Shown here: in pieces, positions 9,193 through 17,609 of the stretch
How the letters are laid out: each line of letters begins with the position of its first letter
Numbering within the stretch: the stretch's first letter is position 1
NCBI GenBank assembly: GCA_947502495.1
Contig: CANNAC010000002.1
Location: forward strand, 310,001-374,000
From: an uncultured Flavobacteriaceae bacterium
GTDB lineage: Bacteria; Bacteroidota; Bacteroidia; Flavobacteriales; Flavobacteriaceae
DNA: 64,000 bases
Reading direction: 5' to 3'
The notes under the pieces: generated by a model
The model's input: only the letters and a program-made list of their open reading frames with translations
The model's database searches: none
Told to the model about the DNA's origin: nothing
Program-made: the position numbers and the translations under genes

Positions 9193-11289
9193 ATGAAACT
9201 ATTTAAATTCCTCTTACTTTTTATAACGCTGAATCTTTCGGCACAACAAGGTGGTATGTGGATTCCTTCGCTATTAGAAGGTATGAACGAAACCGAAATG
9301 ACAAATCTTGGAAGTAAACTTACCGCACAAGATATTTATGATGTTAATAATTCTAGTTTAAAAGACGCTATTGGGCATTTTAATGGTGGTTGTACTAGTG
9401 AAGTGATTAGCGACAAAGGTTTAATATTAACGAATCATCATTGTGGTTTCGGACAAATACAAGCACATTCGTCTTTAGAAAATGATTATTTAAAAGATGG
9501 TTTCTGGGCAATGTCTTTAGAAGAAGAACTGCCAAACGAAGGTTTATACATTGAATTTATTGTAAGTATTACAGATATAACAGAAGAAGTTCTTGCTGTT
9601 GTAAATGAGGATATGACCGAAAAGGAAAAGCAATCTGTTATCGATAAAAACAGTAATGGGTTAATGAAAAACTGGCCTAGAGAAGCTTGGCAAGATGTTA
9701 AAACAAAAGCTTTTTACAATGGTAACCAGTACTTCTTATTTGTTACAGAACGTTTTGAAGATATTCGTTTAGTTGGTGCGCCTCCAACAAGCATTGGAAA
9801 ATTTGGAAGTGATACCGACAACTGGGTTTTTCCAAGACATACCGGTGATTTTTCTATGTTTCGTATTTATGCAGATGCAAATAACAGACCTGCAAAATAT
9901 AGCAAAGACAACAAACCATACAAACCAAAACACTTTTTACCTGTTTCTTTAGATGGTGTAGCAGAAGGTGATTTTACAATGGTATTTGGTTTCCCAGGAA
10001 GCACCGATGAGTATTTACCAGCAGTAGCAATAGAGCATATTACAGAAGAATTTAACCCAACAAATATTGCCATTCGTGAAGCTGCATTAAAAGTAATTGA
10101 TGCGAAAATGAAAACGAGTGATGTGGTTCGCATTAAATACGCATCCAAACAAGCACGTATTGCAAATGCTTGGAAAAAATGGATTGGCGAAAACCTAGGA
10201 ATTGAAAAAAGTGATGCGGTTGCAAAGCGTCGTGCTTTTGAAGCTACTTTTACAAAAGCCTTAAATGAAAAAGGTTTAGATGCTAAATACGGAAACATTT
10301 TACCGCAATTCGATAAACTGTATGCCGATTTTGCACCAATAAATATTAAACGCAGAAACTTTATTGAAGTGTTTTTGGTAACGAACGAGTTGATGCAAAT
10401 GACTTTTAGAGCATACCAAATGGAAGAAGCTATTACTTCAAACCCGGAAGCTTTTGATAAAGCCAAAGAGCGTTTAACTGCAACTTTACAAGGCATTCAT
10501 AAAAATTATGATGTAGATGTAGACAAAGGTGTTTTTAGTAATGTAATGCCTTTTTATAACAAAAACGTAGACGCTTCTATTTATGACAAAACTGCTTTTA
10601 CTAATCTAGACGAAGCTTTAAAACTTTTAGATGGAGATGCTAAATCTGTACTTAAAAAGCTAAACAAAGATGCTGCATACCAATATGCAAAACCAATGAT
10701 TGCTGAGTTCTACACGACAATAAATAAAGAATACGAAGAAAAAAACGAACCTATCACAGCCTTACAAACCAAGTACATGACTGCTTTAATGAAAGCTTTA
10801 CCTGAAGCTCGTTATTTTCCAGATGCAAATAGCACGTTACGTGTAACCTACGGACAAGTTAGAGGTTATGCGCCAAGAGATGCCGTGTATTACAATCCTG
10901 TAAGTTATTTAGATGGTGTAATTGAAAAATATGTTCCTGGAGATTATGAATTTGATGTTCCTGAAAAGTTATTAGAGCTACATAAAAATAAAGATTACGG
11001 ACAATACGCAGATAGCAATGGAAAAGTACCGGTTTGTTTCTTAGGAACCAACCATACTACTGGAGGAAACTCTGGAAGTCCTGCAATTGATGCCCACGGA
11101 AACTTAGTAGGATTAAATTTTGATCGCGTTTGGGAAGGAACCATGAGCGACATGAATTACGATCCTGAAATTTGCCGAAACATTATGGTAGATGTACGTT
11201 ATGTATTATTTATTGTAGATAAGTTTGCTGGAGCACCCCATTTAATTGATGAAATGAAATTGGTACATCCTAAAACGAATAAGCAGTAA
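9193..11289 (+). CDS. dpp11: S46 family dipeptidyl-peptidase, DPP11 type (Asp/Glu-specific)
   Basis: 698 residues with a signal peptide (to LSAQ), so periplasmic. The chymotrypsin-like triad is readable: His of ILTNHHCG (H82/H83), Asp in the DTDNWVFPRHTGDF region, and Ser627 in GGNSGSPAID. The key specificity residue follows in FDRVWEG: Arg645, exactly 18 residues after the catalytic Ser. From memory, Porphyromonas DPP11 has Ser655 and Arg673 with the same spacing, whereas DPP7 has Gly there. It removes dipeptides with acidic P1 residues, feeding amino-acid uptake. A terminator follows. Confidence 0.95.
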   Translation: MKLFKFLLLFITLNLSAQQGGMWIPSLLEGMNETEMTNLGSKLTAQDIYDVNNSSLKDAIGHFNGGCTSEVISDKGLILTNHHCGFGQIQAHSSLENDYLKDGFWAMSLEEELPNEGLYIEFIVSITDITEEVLAVVNEDMTEKEKQSVIDKNSNGLMKNWPREAWQDVKTKAFYNGNQYFLFVTERFEDIRLVGAPPTSIGKFGSDTDNWVFPRHTGDFSMFRIYADANNRPAKYSKDNKPYKPKHFLPVSLDGVAEGDFTMVFGFPGSTDEYLPAVAIEHITEEFNPTNIAIREAALKVIDAKMKTSDVVRIKYASKQARIANAWKKWIGENLGIEKSDAVAKRRAFEATFTKALNEKGLDAKYGNILPQFDKLYADFAPINIKRRNFIEVFLVTNELMQMTFRAYQMEEAITSNPEAFDKAKERLTATLQGIHKNYDVDVDKGVFSNVMPFYNKNVDASIYDKTAFTNLDEALKLLDGDAKSVLKKLNKDAAYQYAKPMIAEFYTTINKEYEEKNEPITALQTKYMTALMKALPEARYFPDANSTLRVTYGQVRGYAPRDAVYYNPVSYLDGVIEKYVPGDYEFDVPEKLLELHKNKDYGQYADSNGKVPVCFLGTNHTTGGNSGSPAIDAHGNLVGLNFDRVWEGTMSDMNYDPEICRNIMVDVRYVLFIVDKFAGAPHLIDEMKLVHPKTNKQ

Positions 11290-11326
11290 ATCTGTATTTA
11301 GTTTACAGCCACCGTTTACAATTATT

Positions 11327-11365
11327 AGACCTCACAGATTTTAAAATTTGTGAGGTCTTTTTTTT
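11327..11365 (+). terminator. Rho-independent terminator of the DPP11 gene
   Basis: AGACCTCACA (11327-11336) pairs perfectly with TGTGAGGTCT (11349-11358), followed by eight T. Confidence 0.85.
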
Positions 11366-11411
11366 AACTTCTCTTTCTTTCTTTTTTAGAAAACCAGGAA
11401 CAGAAAGGACG

Positions 11412-11433
11412 CCTCTCTTTAGTTAAAGAGAGG
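11412..11433. repeat. Perfect 10-bp inverted repeat
   Basis: CCTCTCTTTA (11412-11421) and its exact complement (11424-11433) form a hairpin with a 2-nt loop. It lies downstream of the LytTR gene on the minus strand and after the DPP11 terminator on the plus strand. No T-run follows directly, so it is not a classic terminator; it may be a repeat fragment. Confidence 0.5.
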
Positions 11434-11471
11434 TGGATTTGAAGCAAAAAGAGCGAAGCGAATTTTAAAAA

Positions 11472-12167
11472 CTATACAATCTTCAACAATTTCAATAACT
11501 CTTGCTTGTAGGTTCTACCAATAGGAATTCTATTGCCTTGCACATAAATTTCATTTCCCGAAATTTTATCGACATACCTTCTATTAATAATAAACGATTT
11601 ATGTACTTGTGTAAAACAGGTTTCTGGAAGTTTTTCTTTCCAATTTTTAAGCGAATCGATAAAAGAAAGCTTCTTGTTTTTTGTAATTATTGTAATGTAA
11701 TTTCTATCGGATTCTAAATACAAAATATCGCTAATTATAATTTTATGAAGTGTTTTATCTACATTTAAAAAGAGGGTTTCTCCTATGTTTTCTTCGGAAG
11801 AAAGAGCCGATTTTTCGACGCTATTTTCCGCTTTATTAATTGCTTTTAAAAAGCGATCAAATCCAAATGGTTTTACTAAATAATCTACAATGGTATCTAA
11901 CTCAAAACTACTTACCGCATAATCTGGATATGCAGTTGTCATTATAATTGCTGGCGGATTTTTAATGGTTTTAATAAAATCAATTCCGGAAATATCAGGA
12001 AGATTAATATCTAAAAAAACCACATCTACAGTATTACATTTTAAAAAAGTATTTGCTTCAATTGCAGCATTAAAAACACCCAACAGCTCTAAGTTTGGTA
12101 ATTTACTCAAATAATTCTTCAGGATTTTTTGAGCAGGAATTTCGTCTTCTATTATAATACAAGTCAT
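11472..12167 (-). CDS. LytTR-type response regulator
   Basis: 231 residues. The N-terminal receiver domain (about 1-120) has the acidic pocket (IIIEDE, residues 4-9), phospho-acceptor D53 (VVFLDINLP), the T/A of MTTAYPDYA and K of YLVKPFGFDRF. The C-terminal LytTR DNA-binding domain (about 135-231) shows LYLESDRNYITI, CFTQVHKSFIINRRYV and IPIGRTYK. It acts in the cytoplasm as a transcription factor, phosphorylated by the LytS-like kinase encoded 119 bp upstream on the same strand. Targets are unknown. Confidence 0.95.
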   Translation of the reverse strand: MTCIIIEDEIPAQKILKNYLSKLPNLELLGVFNAAIEANTFLKCNTVDVVFLDINLPDISGIDFIKTIKNPPAIIMTTAYPDYAVSSFELDTIVDYLVKPFGFDRFLKAINKAENSVEKSALSSEENIGETLFLNVDKTLHKIIISDILYLESDRNYITIITKNKKLSFIDSLKNWKEKLPETCFTQVHKSFIINRRYVDKISGNEIYVQGNRIPIGRTYKQELLKLLKIV

Positions 12168-12180
12168 TTATGTCATTTTT

Positions 12181-12230
12181 AAGTCACTTCGAGTGAAATT
12201 GCTTTGCTGCAATTTTGTATCGAGAAGTCC
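12181..12230. repeat. REP-like element, TCACTTCGAGTGA family, copy 1
   Basis: The palindrome TCACTTCGAGTGA (12184-12196), a 20-nt spacer that itself contains an AAATTGC/GCAATTT hairpin, and GTATCGAGAAGT (12217-12228). A second copy in the opposite orientation lies at 32176-32225. The element is between the LytTR regulator and kinase genes. Confidence 0.7.
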
Positions 12231-12286
12231 TTTTTCATGTTTCAAACACCAAATTATTTACACAAATTTTACTCGAACGAACAATT

Positions 12287-13258
12287 TCAGGATAACTTCA
12301 ATACTAAATACACTTTATAGGTTTCCGCTTTAAAAACCTCTAATTTATAATCTTCCTTATAAATAAGTTTCAATCGTTTTTCCAAGTTTTGTAATCCTAT
12401 TTTAAATTCTTCTGTGGACACCTTTTCCATATCATAATCATTCTTACAAATACATTCCAGAACACCATTTCTTTCTGAAATAGAAATCAAAATCTCACTG
12501 TGTAATGTACTATGTTTAAAAGCATTTTCTATAATAGTAATTAATAATAAAGGTGCAATTTGTTTTTGATGAGATTCTATGTCTTTCGTAAATTTTATCT
12601 GTTTTACGCCTTCGGTTCTTATCCCCTGAAAAGTCATATAATTATCTATATACTGCATTTCTTTTTCAAGCGAAACGGTTTTGGCATTACTTTCATATAA
12701 CACATGTTTTAGGTTATCGGAAAGCATTAAAATAAGCTTTGGAGTTTCCTTAGGTTTTTCTAAAGCATACGAATAAATGGTATTCAGATTATTAAAAAGC
12801 ACATGCGGATTTATCTGCGATTTCAAGAACTTCAACTCCATTTCCAGATGTTCTTGCTTTATTTTTTCTACTTCGTCTTGCTTATCTAAAAAGCGATACA
12901 GCATCCAGATAAAACTAAAAAATATTAAAGGAACCAAGGTTTGCCATAAGTAGTCACTCAAGCATTTCATGATGGAACAACCACATTGCGCAAATACATT
13001 ACAGTATAATTGGGTTGCAAAAAAGGAGATTGCCGCAAAAACAAAAACGTAAATAATATACAATCGCTTTTTTATAAAGAAAGGTAGCAGCAATAGATTA
13101 TTTACATAAACGATAACCACCAAAATAGACAGATACTGTAAAAACGGATTTTCGCGCCAATAATATTGCGAAAAAACAGAAAGAGATACAAATATAAAAA
13201 GCATCCAGAATAAGATGTGTACCAATATTTGTGAAGTATGTTTTTTAAGTGTAATCAA
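12287..13258 (-). CDS. LytS-like sensor histidine kinase (His_kinase family)
   Basis: 323 residues. Four membrane helices occupy about residues 10-120. A linker and the LytS/YpdA-type phospho-acceptor region follow: LKSQINPHVLFNNLNTIYS, with H152 as the phospho-acceptor. The ATP-binding part is short (IENAFKHS N-box; GIGLQNL-like KIGLQNLEKRL). It partners the LytTR regulator downstream, with a REP-like element in the 119-bp gap. The start is TTG 13258; no ATG lies before residue 19, and the N-terminal HILFW motif is typical of the family, so I keep the TTG start. Confidence 0.92.
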   Translation of the reverse strand: MITLKKHTSQILVHILFWMLFIFVSLSVFSQYYWRENPFLQYLSILVVIVYVNNLLLLPFFIKKRLYIIYVFVFAAISFFATQLYCNVFAQCGCSIMKCLSDYLWQTLVPLIFFSFIWMLYRFLDKQDEVEKIKQEHLEMELKFLKSQINPHVLFNNLNTIYSYALEKPKETPKLILMLSDNLKHVLYESNAKTVSLEKEMQYIDNYMTFQGIRTEGVKQIKFTKDIESHQKQIAPLLLITIIENAFKHSTLHSEILISISERNGVLECICKNDYDMEKVSTEEFKIGLQNLEKRLKLIYKEDYKLEVFKAETYKVYLVLKLS

Positions 13259-13281
13259 GTTTAAAGTTTAGTTGTCAATAG

Positions 13282-13336
13282 AAGTCATTGCACTCTTACC
13301 GACTTAAGTTTTGTTGAAAGTACTCAGAAATGACTT
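13282..13336. repeat. 8-bp inverted repeat in the kinase/thioredoxin intergenic region
   Basis: AAGTCATT (13282-13289) and AATGACTT (13329-13336) enclose a 39-nt AT-rich segment. It lies directly upstream of the LytS-like kinase gene and about 150 bp before the divergent thioredoxin-like gene. It could be an operator or another degenerate REP. Confidence 0.35.
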
Positions 13337-13484
13337 AATCCTCAAAAATTAAGTACAAAAACCACAATTAGTGTTGCAAACGACCTAAAAATTGCTGTTT
13401 GTTGTTTTAAGTATGCTGTTGGTACTACTTATTGGTAATAATTTGAATACTGTATTATGTTTGAATAACAAAAACATCCATATC

Positions 13485-14390
13485 ATGAATCGAACAATTA
13501 TTCTATTAATCGCAATTTTAAGTTTTTCAGCAACATTCTCACAAAGCCTAAACCAGCAAGTTTTAGATAAAAAAGGAAACGAAATGCTACTAGGAACCAT
13601 CAATAAAAAAGGTTTACAAAAAGCCCCTTTTAGCGAATGGTTTAACAAAAATCATGACGATTATGCGGTGAATGAAAAAATAGCCAATCAACTAAAAGAC
13701 TCTATAAACGATTACACTATTAAAGTATTTCTTGGTACTTGGTGTGGGGATAGCAAAAAGGAAGTTCCACAATTTTATAGTGTTTTGGAAGCTGCTAATT
13801 TTCCAGAAAGTCAGTTAGAAGTTATTGCTTTAGATAAAAAAAGTGATGCTTACAAACAAGGTCCGAATGGTGAAGAAAAAGGCATGAATATTCACAGAGT
13901 ACCCACTTTTATTTTTTATAAAGATGGTAAAGAAGTAAATAGAATAGTAGAACATCCACAAGAAACTTTAGAACGAGATATGCTAAAAATAGTAAAAGGA
14001 GAACGCTATTCATCAAATTATATCGCTGCAAATTATGTGCAAAATCTATTAGATAGTAAAACTATAGATAGTTTAAAAACAGAAGAAGCCAATCTGGTTT
14101 CTATGTTAGCAGAATATGTAAAAGGAAGTAGAGAATTAAACACTTTAGGTTATGTGTATTTACGAGCGAAAGAATTGGATAAAGCGATGTATGTTTTTGA
14201 TTTAAACACTAAAATATTTCCGTATAAACACAATGTCTACGATAGTTTAGCGGAAGCTTATTTTGAAACTAAAAACTATTCCGAAGCACTTAAAACCTAT
14301 TACAAAGTATTAAGTCTTCATCCCGAAGACAAAAATGCTCCAGAAAGGATTGTTAAGATAAAATCTGAAATTGAAAAAGCAGATAATTAA
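13485..14390 (+). CDS. Exported thioredoxin-fold protein with one-cysteine WCGDS motif
   Basis: 301 residues, signal peptide to TFSQ. The thioredoxin domain is at about residues 75-180. The active-site segment reads GTWCGDSKKEVPQF, with C87 but no second Cys, so it is not a standard CxxC dithiol. A cis-Pro region (IHRVPTFIFY) is present. The C-terminal third (about 210-300) looks like TPR-type helical repeats. Start ATG 13485 is preferred because the upstream extension to 13392 is a second hydrophobic stretch before the real signal peptide. It heads a cluster of three exported thioredoxin-fold genes. Confidence 0.85.
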   Translation: MNRTIILLIAILSFSATFSQSLNQQVLDKKGNEMLLGTINKKGLQKAPFSEWFNKNHDDYAVNEKIANQLKDSINDYTIKVFLGTWCGDSKKEVPQFYSVLEAANFPESQLEVIALDKKSDAYKQGPNGEEKGMNIHRVPTFIFYKDGKEVNRIVEHPQETLERDMLKIVKGERYSSNYIAANYVQNLLDSKTIDSLKTEEANLVSMLAEYVKGSRELNTLGYVYLRAKELDKAMYVFDLNTKIFPYKHNVYDSLAEAYFETKNYSEALKTYYKVLSLHPEDKNAPERIVKIKSEIEKADN

Positions 14391-14437
14391 GCCTCAAAAT
14401 ATTATTTTAAAATTGAAACAATTTGGATTAAACCTTT

Positions 14438-14478
14438 AATAAAAAAGCAAGTCTAACTACAAAACTTGCTTTTTATTA
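14438..14478 (+). terminator. Terminator-like hairpin directly before the next start codon
   Basis: AATAAAAAAGCAAGT (14438-14452) pairs with ACTTGCTTTTTATT (14464-14477). It would end the thioredoxin-like transcript, but the next ATG is only two bases later (14480), so it may also act on the following gene. Confidence 0.7.
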
Positions 14479-14479
14479 A

Positions 14480-15013
14480 ATGATCCCACTTATAAATAAA
14501 AACGCTATTTACTTGGCGATCCTATTATGTTTGTGCTTTAGTTGTAAAGAAAAACATTCGGAAACAAAGAAAACGACTACACCTTCGTTAACTACCATTG
14601 GTGATATACCTATTTACGATTTTAACGACCTAGAACCACTTCTATACACAAACACGAATAAAACCTATATTGTCAATTTTTGGGCGATGTGGTGTGCTCC
14701 TTGTGTAAAAGAGCTTCCTTATATTCAGGAATATGCGGACAAAAATCCGGACGTAGAAGTTTTATTGGTAAGTATGGACTTTATAAAAGATATAAACACC
14801 AAACTCAAGCCTTTTCTAAAAGAAAGAAATATCACTTCTAAAGTTATTTTATTAGATGATCCAGATGCTAATAGTTGGATTGATAAAGTGAATCCGGATT
14901 GGTCTGGAGCAATTCCTTTTACCATAATATTTAATAATAAAACACGTAAATATTACGAGCGTTCTTTTGAAAACTTAGAAGATCTAGAAAAACAAATAAC
15001 CACAAATTTTTAA
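14480..15013 (+). CDS. TlpA-like thioredoxin lipoprotein
   Basis: 177 residues. The lipoprotein signal ends in LCFSC (C22). The thioredoxin domain has the full active site WAMWCAPC (C72, C75), KELPYIQEY, and the cis-Pro in SGAIPFTIIF. It is expected to be a membrane-anchored reductase facing the periplasm. The start codon sits two bases after a terminator hairpin, and no later ATG would leave an intact signal peptide. It is 21 bp upstream of the His-rich thioredoxin-like lipoprotein gene, most likely co-transcribed. Confidence 0.88.
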   Translation: MIPLINKNAIYLAILLCLCFSCKEKHSETKKTTTPSLTTIGDIPIYDFNDLEPLLYTNTNKTYIVNFWAMWCAPCVKELPYIQEYADKNPDVEVLLVSMDFIKDINTKLKPFLKERNITSKVILLDDPDANSWIDKVNPDWSGAIPFTIIFNNKTRKYYERSFENLEDLEKQITTNF

Positions 15014-15034
15014 TAAATAAAATTCCATTTAACA

Positions 15035-15772
15035 ATGAAAAAAATTAGTATACTAATTGCTATTATCTGCCTATCTGCAGGTGTTTTAACTTCTTGTAAA
15101 AACGATAAAAACACAAATTACACAGAACATCATAAAGACGAAAAAGGCCGTCATTTACATGGAGAAAACAAAGAACACCCAGAACATGGAGACCATAAAG
15201 GACCACCTCGTGGAGGATCACCAGAACAAACAAAAACACTAGAAGAAATTGGTGGTTATAAAATTGGAGATGTAGCAGAAGATTTTTCGCTTAAAAATGT
15301 AGATGGATCTATGGTTTCTTTAGCTAGCTATAAAGATGCAAAAGGATACATTGTAACTTTTACCTGCAATGGTTGTCCGTTTTCCGTATTATACGAAGAC
15401 CGTTTAATTGCATTAAACAATACCTATGCACCAAAAGGATATCCTGTAATTGCTATTAATGGTAATAATCATGAAAACGAAAAAGAAAGTTATGAGGCGA
15501 TGCAAAAGCGTTCTGAAGAAAAAGGGTTTACATTTCGGTATTTAGTAGATGAAGGACAAAAAGTATATCCAAAATTTGGAGCAGTTAGAACGCCACATAT
15601 ATTCTTATTAGATAGCGATTTAAAAGTACAGTATATTGGTACTATTGACGATAATGCAAAATCTCCAGAAAACGTAAAAGTGAAGTATGTGGAAGATGCC
15701 ATTGCTGCTTTAGAAAAAGGAGAAAAGCCAAATCCTAATTTCACAAAAGCGATTGGTTGTCCAATAAAATAA
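15035..15772 (+). CDS. Redoxin-type lipoprotein with His-rich N-terminal segment
   Basis: 245 residues. The lipobox ends at C21 (GVLTSC). Residues 31-55 are rich in His/Glu/Lys (TEHHKDEKG, LHGENKEHPEHGDHKG) and could bind metal. The AhpC/TSA-like thioredoxin fold has FTCNGCPFSVLYEDR (C111, C114), and the RTPHIFLLDSD cis-Pro region is present. It resembles the 'thioredoxin family' peroxiredoxin-like proteins common in Bacteroidota. Linkage to the TlpA-like lipoprotein suggests a shared envelope thiol-redox role. Confidence 0.88.
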   Translation: MKKISILIAIICLSAGVLTSCKNDKNTNYTEHHKDEKGRHLHGENKEHPEHGDHKGPPRGGSPEQTKTLEEIGGYKIGDVAEDFSLKNVDGSMVSLASYKDAKGYIVTFTCNGCPFSVLYEDRLIALNNTYAPKGYPVIAINGNNHENEKESYEAMQKRSEEKGFTFRYLVDEGQKVYPKFGAVRTPHIFLLDSDLKVQYIGTIDDNAKSPENVKVKYVEDAIAALEKGEKPNPNFTKAIGCPIK

Positions 15773-15794
15773 GTAGTAATTTTTAAGAAAGAAA

Positions 15795-15832
15795 GAAAAA
15801 GCAAGCATTAATACATTAGTGCTTGCTTTTTT
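15795..15832. terminator. Bidirectional terminator between convergent genes
   Basis: AAAAAGCAAGCA pairs with TGCTTGCTTTTTT, with extra pairing inside. It serves the redoxin gene (+), and on the minus strand the MutS-like gene region ends just upstream. Confidence 0.8.
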
Positions 15833-15837
15833 ATGTT

Positions 15838-17607
15838 TTATATAATTTCCATTTTCTTCAACAAGAAGCTTGCGTTCATATTTTGGCAAATGCCTTCTTT
15901 TAGTTTGTAATCAAAATAAAGTTCATCATTAACTATTTCTGCATCAAAATAGTAGTTTTTTACTTCCTCTAATTCTTTTTCAATTTCACACAAACTTAAA
16001 TCGTGTGTTGCAATAATTCCTGTGGCATTTTTAGAAACTAATTTTTCTACAAACTTACGCGAGCCAATGGCTTTATCTGTAGAGTTGGTTCCTTTTAAAA
16101 TTTCATCTAGAATAATAAAATAAGAATCCGTTTCTAAAGCATCTACCACAAATTTTAAGCGCGTTAATTCGCTAAAGAAGTAACTACTGTCATCCGTAAG
16201 CGAATCACTGGTACGCATGCTTGTAATCAATTTTATCGGATTGTATTTACTAGAAGTAGCACAAACAGGTAAGCCAACATTTGCCATAACAACATGTAAG
16301 GAAACCGTTCTTAAAAAGGTACTTTTCCCTGCCATGTTTGCTCCTGTAACAATAAAAAACTGTTGATCTGTAATGCTTAAATCACTAGTTATTCGTTTGG
16401 ATGCATCCAACAAAGGATGTCCTAAGTTTTTAGCTTCAATAACGATGTTATCGGAAACAATTTCTGGAAACACAAAGTCTCGATGATTAAAAGTATAATT
16501 ACCTAAAGTATTATAGGCATCAAAAAAGGAAACTACTTCAAACCAGTGCTCAACTGTCGTTTTATATTGGGCAATCCATTGTTCAATATGATATGCATTT
16601 TTTATATCTATCAAGAGAAAACCATTACCAAAAATGGTAGAAATTAAATTATTTCTATTATCTAAAGCATCTATATGTTTTGAAAATTCTTTAAATATTA
16701 AAGACGCCTTTTTTTGTTCTTGCTGAATGTATTCTTGTTTCTCTTTTAATAATTTTGAAGAAAAATTTTCCGTTTCTATTTGTTGTAATAAGGAAGCATA
16801 TTGTTTAAATGTATCTTTAACCTGATCGGTATTAGCAGCTAAATCGTTTATTCTTTTTAGATATACTCCAGAAATACCAGAACCCAAGAGTAACCAAAAA
16901 ACTAAAAACAAAAAGGAGATTACTTCAAATATTCCTAAAAACAGAATTATTGCAGAACCAATAGTAAAAGCAAGAGGTATAAAACGCATGCTTGCGGATA
17001 AAAAAGACTTGTGCTCTTGTAGCCAATCTGTAATTTTTGATGCTGGCGTTTCCGTTTGAATCAAGCTTGCTACTGCCGAGAAATGTTGTCGCCATTTTGG
17101 TTTTTCTGTTAATTCCTTAATTGCTTCTTGACGTGAATTTATCCCTTCAATATGATTTGCCGTCAGTTCCTTTACTAAATACTTTGTACCTTCCTCTGTT
17201 GCTGTTCGATTTATAAATTGAAAAAAAGAACCTTTCCCAAAAAGGTCTACATCTAAACTAAAAGCATGATTTGGGTCTTGAAATTGCAGGCCGGAATCTC
17301 TTTCTTTAAAATCTCCAGAAGCGATTTTTAGTTCTTCTTCATTAATGGCAACTAAAGCTTTTTTTAGGTTGTGTTGGTATTTTAAATCGGTGTATTTTGA
17401 AAGTAAATAAACAAACGCAATGATGCCAACTACTGCAATTCCTATGGCTATTTGCAGGTTACTATAAGCAAAATAAACACCAATTCCTGTAGCTATAAAA
17501 ACAGATATTCTAGCAAAACTCAAGCTAGTAAGTTTCTTATATAAAGACTTAACTTCTAATTGATATGCTTCTAACTCTTGGGTATAAAAGGTATTTGGGT
17601 TTTTCAT
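15838..17607 (-). CDS. Membrane-associated MutS-family ATPase
   Basis: 589 residues. It has two hydrophobic pairs, at about 30-70 and 205-250. The C-terminal MutS ATPase domain has Walker A GANMAGKST (422-430), the SDSLTDDSSYFFSEL loop, Walker B FIILDEILKGTN (around 499) and the THD motif. The mismatch-binding and connector domains of MutS1 are absent, so a canonical role in mismatch repair is unlikely. Such short membrane MutS homologues are widespread in Bacteroidota and uncharacterised as far as I know. It ends 2 bp before the M28 peptidase gene begins, so the two are co-transcribed. Confidence 0.9.
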   Translation of the reverse strand: MKNPNTFYTQELEAYQLEVKSLYKKLTSLSFARISVFIATGIGVYFAYSNLQIAIGIAVVGIIAFVYLLSKYTDLKYQHNLKKALVAINEEELKIASGDFKERDSGLQFQDPNHAFSLDVDLFGKGSFFQFINRTATEEGTKYLVKELTANHIEGINSRQEAIKELTEKPKWRQHFSAVASLIQTETPASKITDWLQEHKSFLSASMRFIPLAFTIGSAIILFLGIFEVISFLFLVFWLLLGSGISGVYLKRINDLAANTDQVKDTFKQYASLLQQIETENFSSKLLKEKQEYIQQEQKKASLIFKEFSKHIDALDNRNNLISTIFGNGFLLIDIKNAYHIEQWIAQYKTTVEHWFEVVSFFDAYNTLGNYTFNHRDFVFPEIVSDNIVIEAKNLGHPLLDASKRITSDLSITDQQFFIVTGANMAGKSTFLRTVSLHVVMANVGLPVCATSSKYNPIKLITSMRTSDSLTDDSSYFFSELTRLKFVVDALETDSYFIILDEILKGTNSTDKAIGSRKFVEKLVSKNATGIIATHDLSLCEIEKELEEVKNYYFDAEIVNDELYFDYKLKEGICQNMNASFLLKKMEII

Positions 17608-17609
17608 TT

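Noticed and set aside
9867-10496. 209-codon minus-strand frame
   Set aside because: Antisense to the well-supported DPP11 gene, with no family resemblance.
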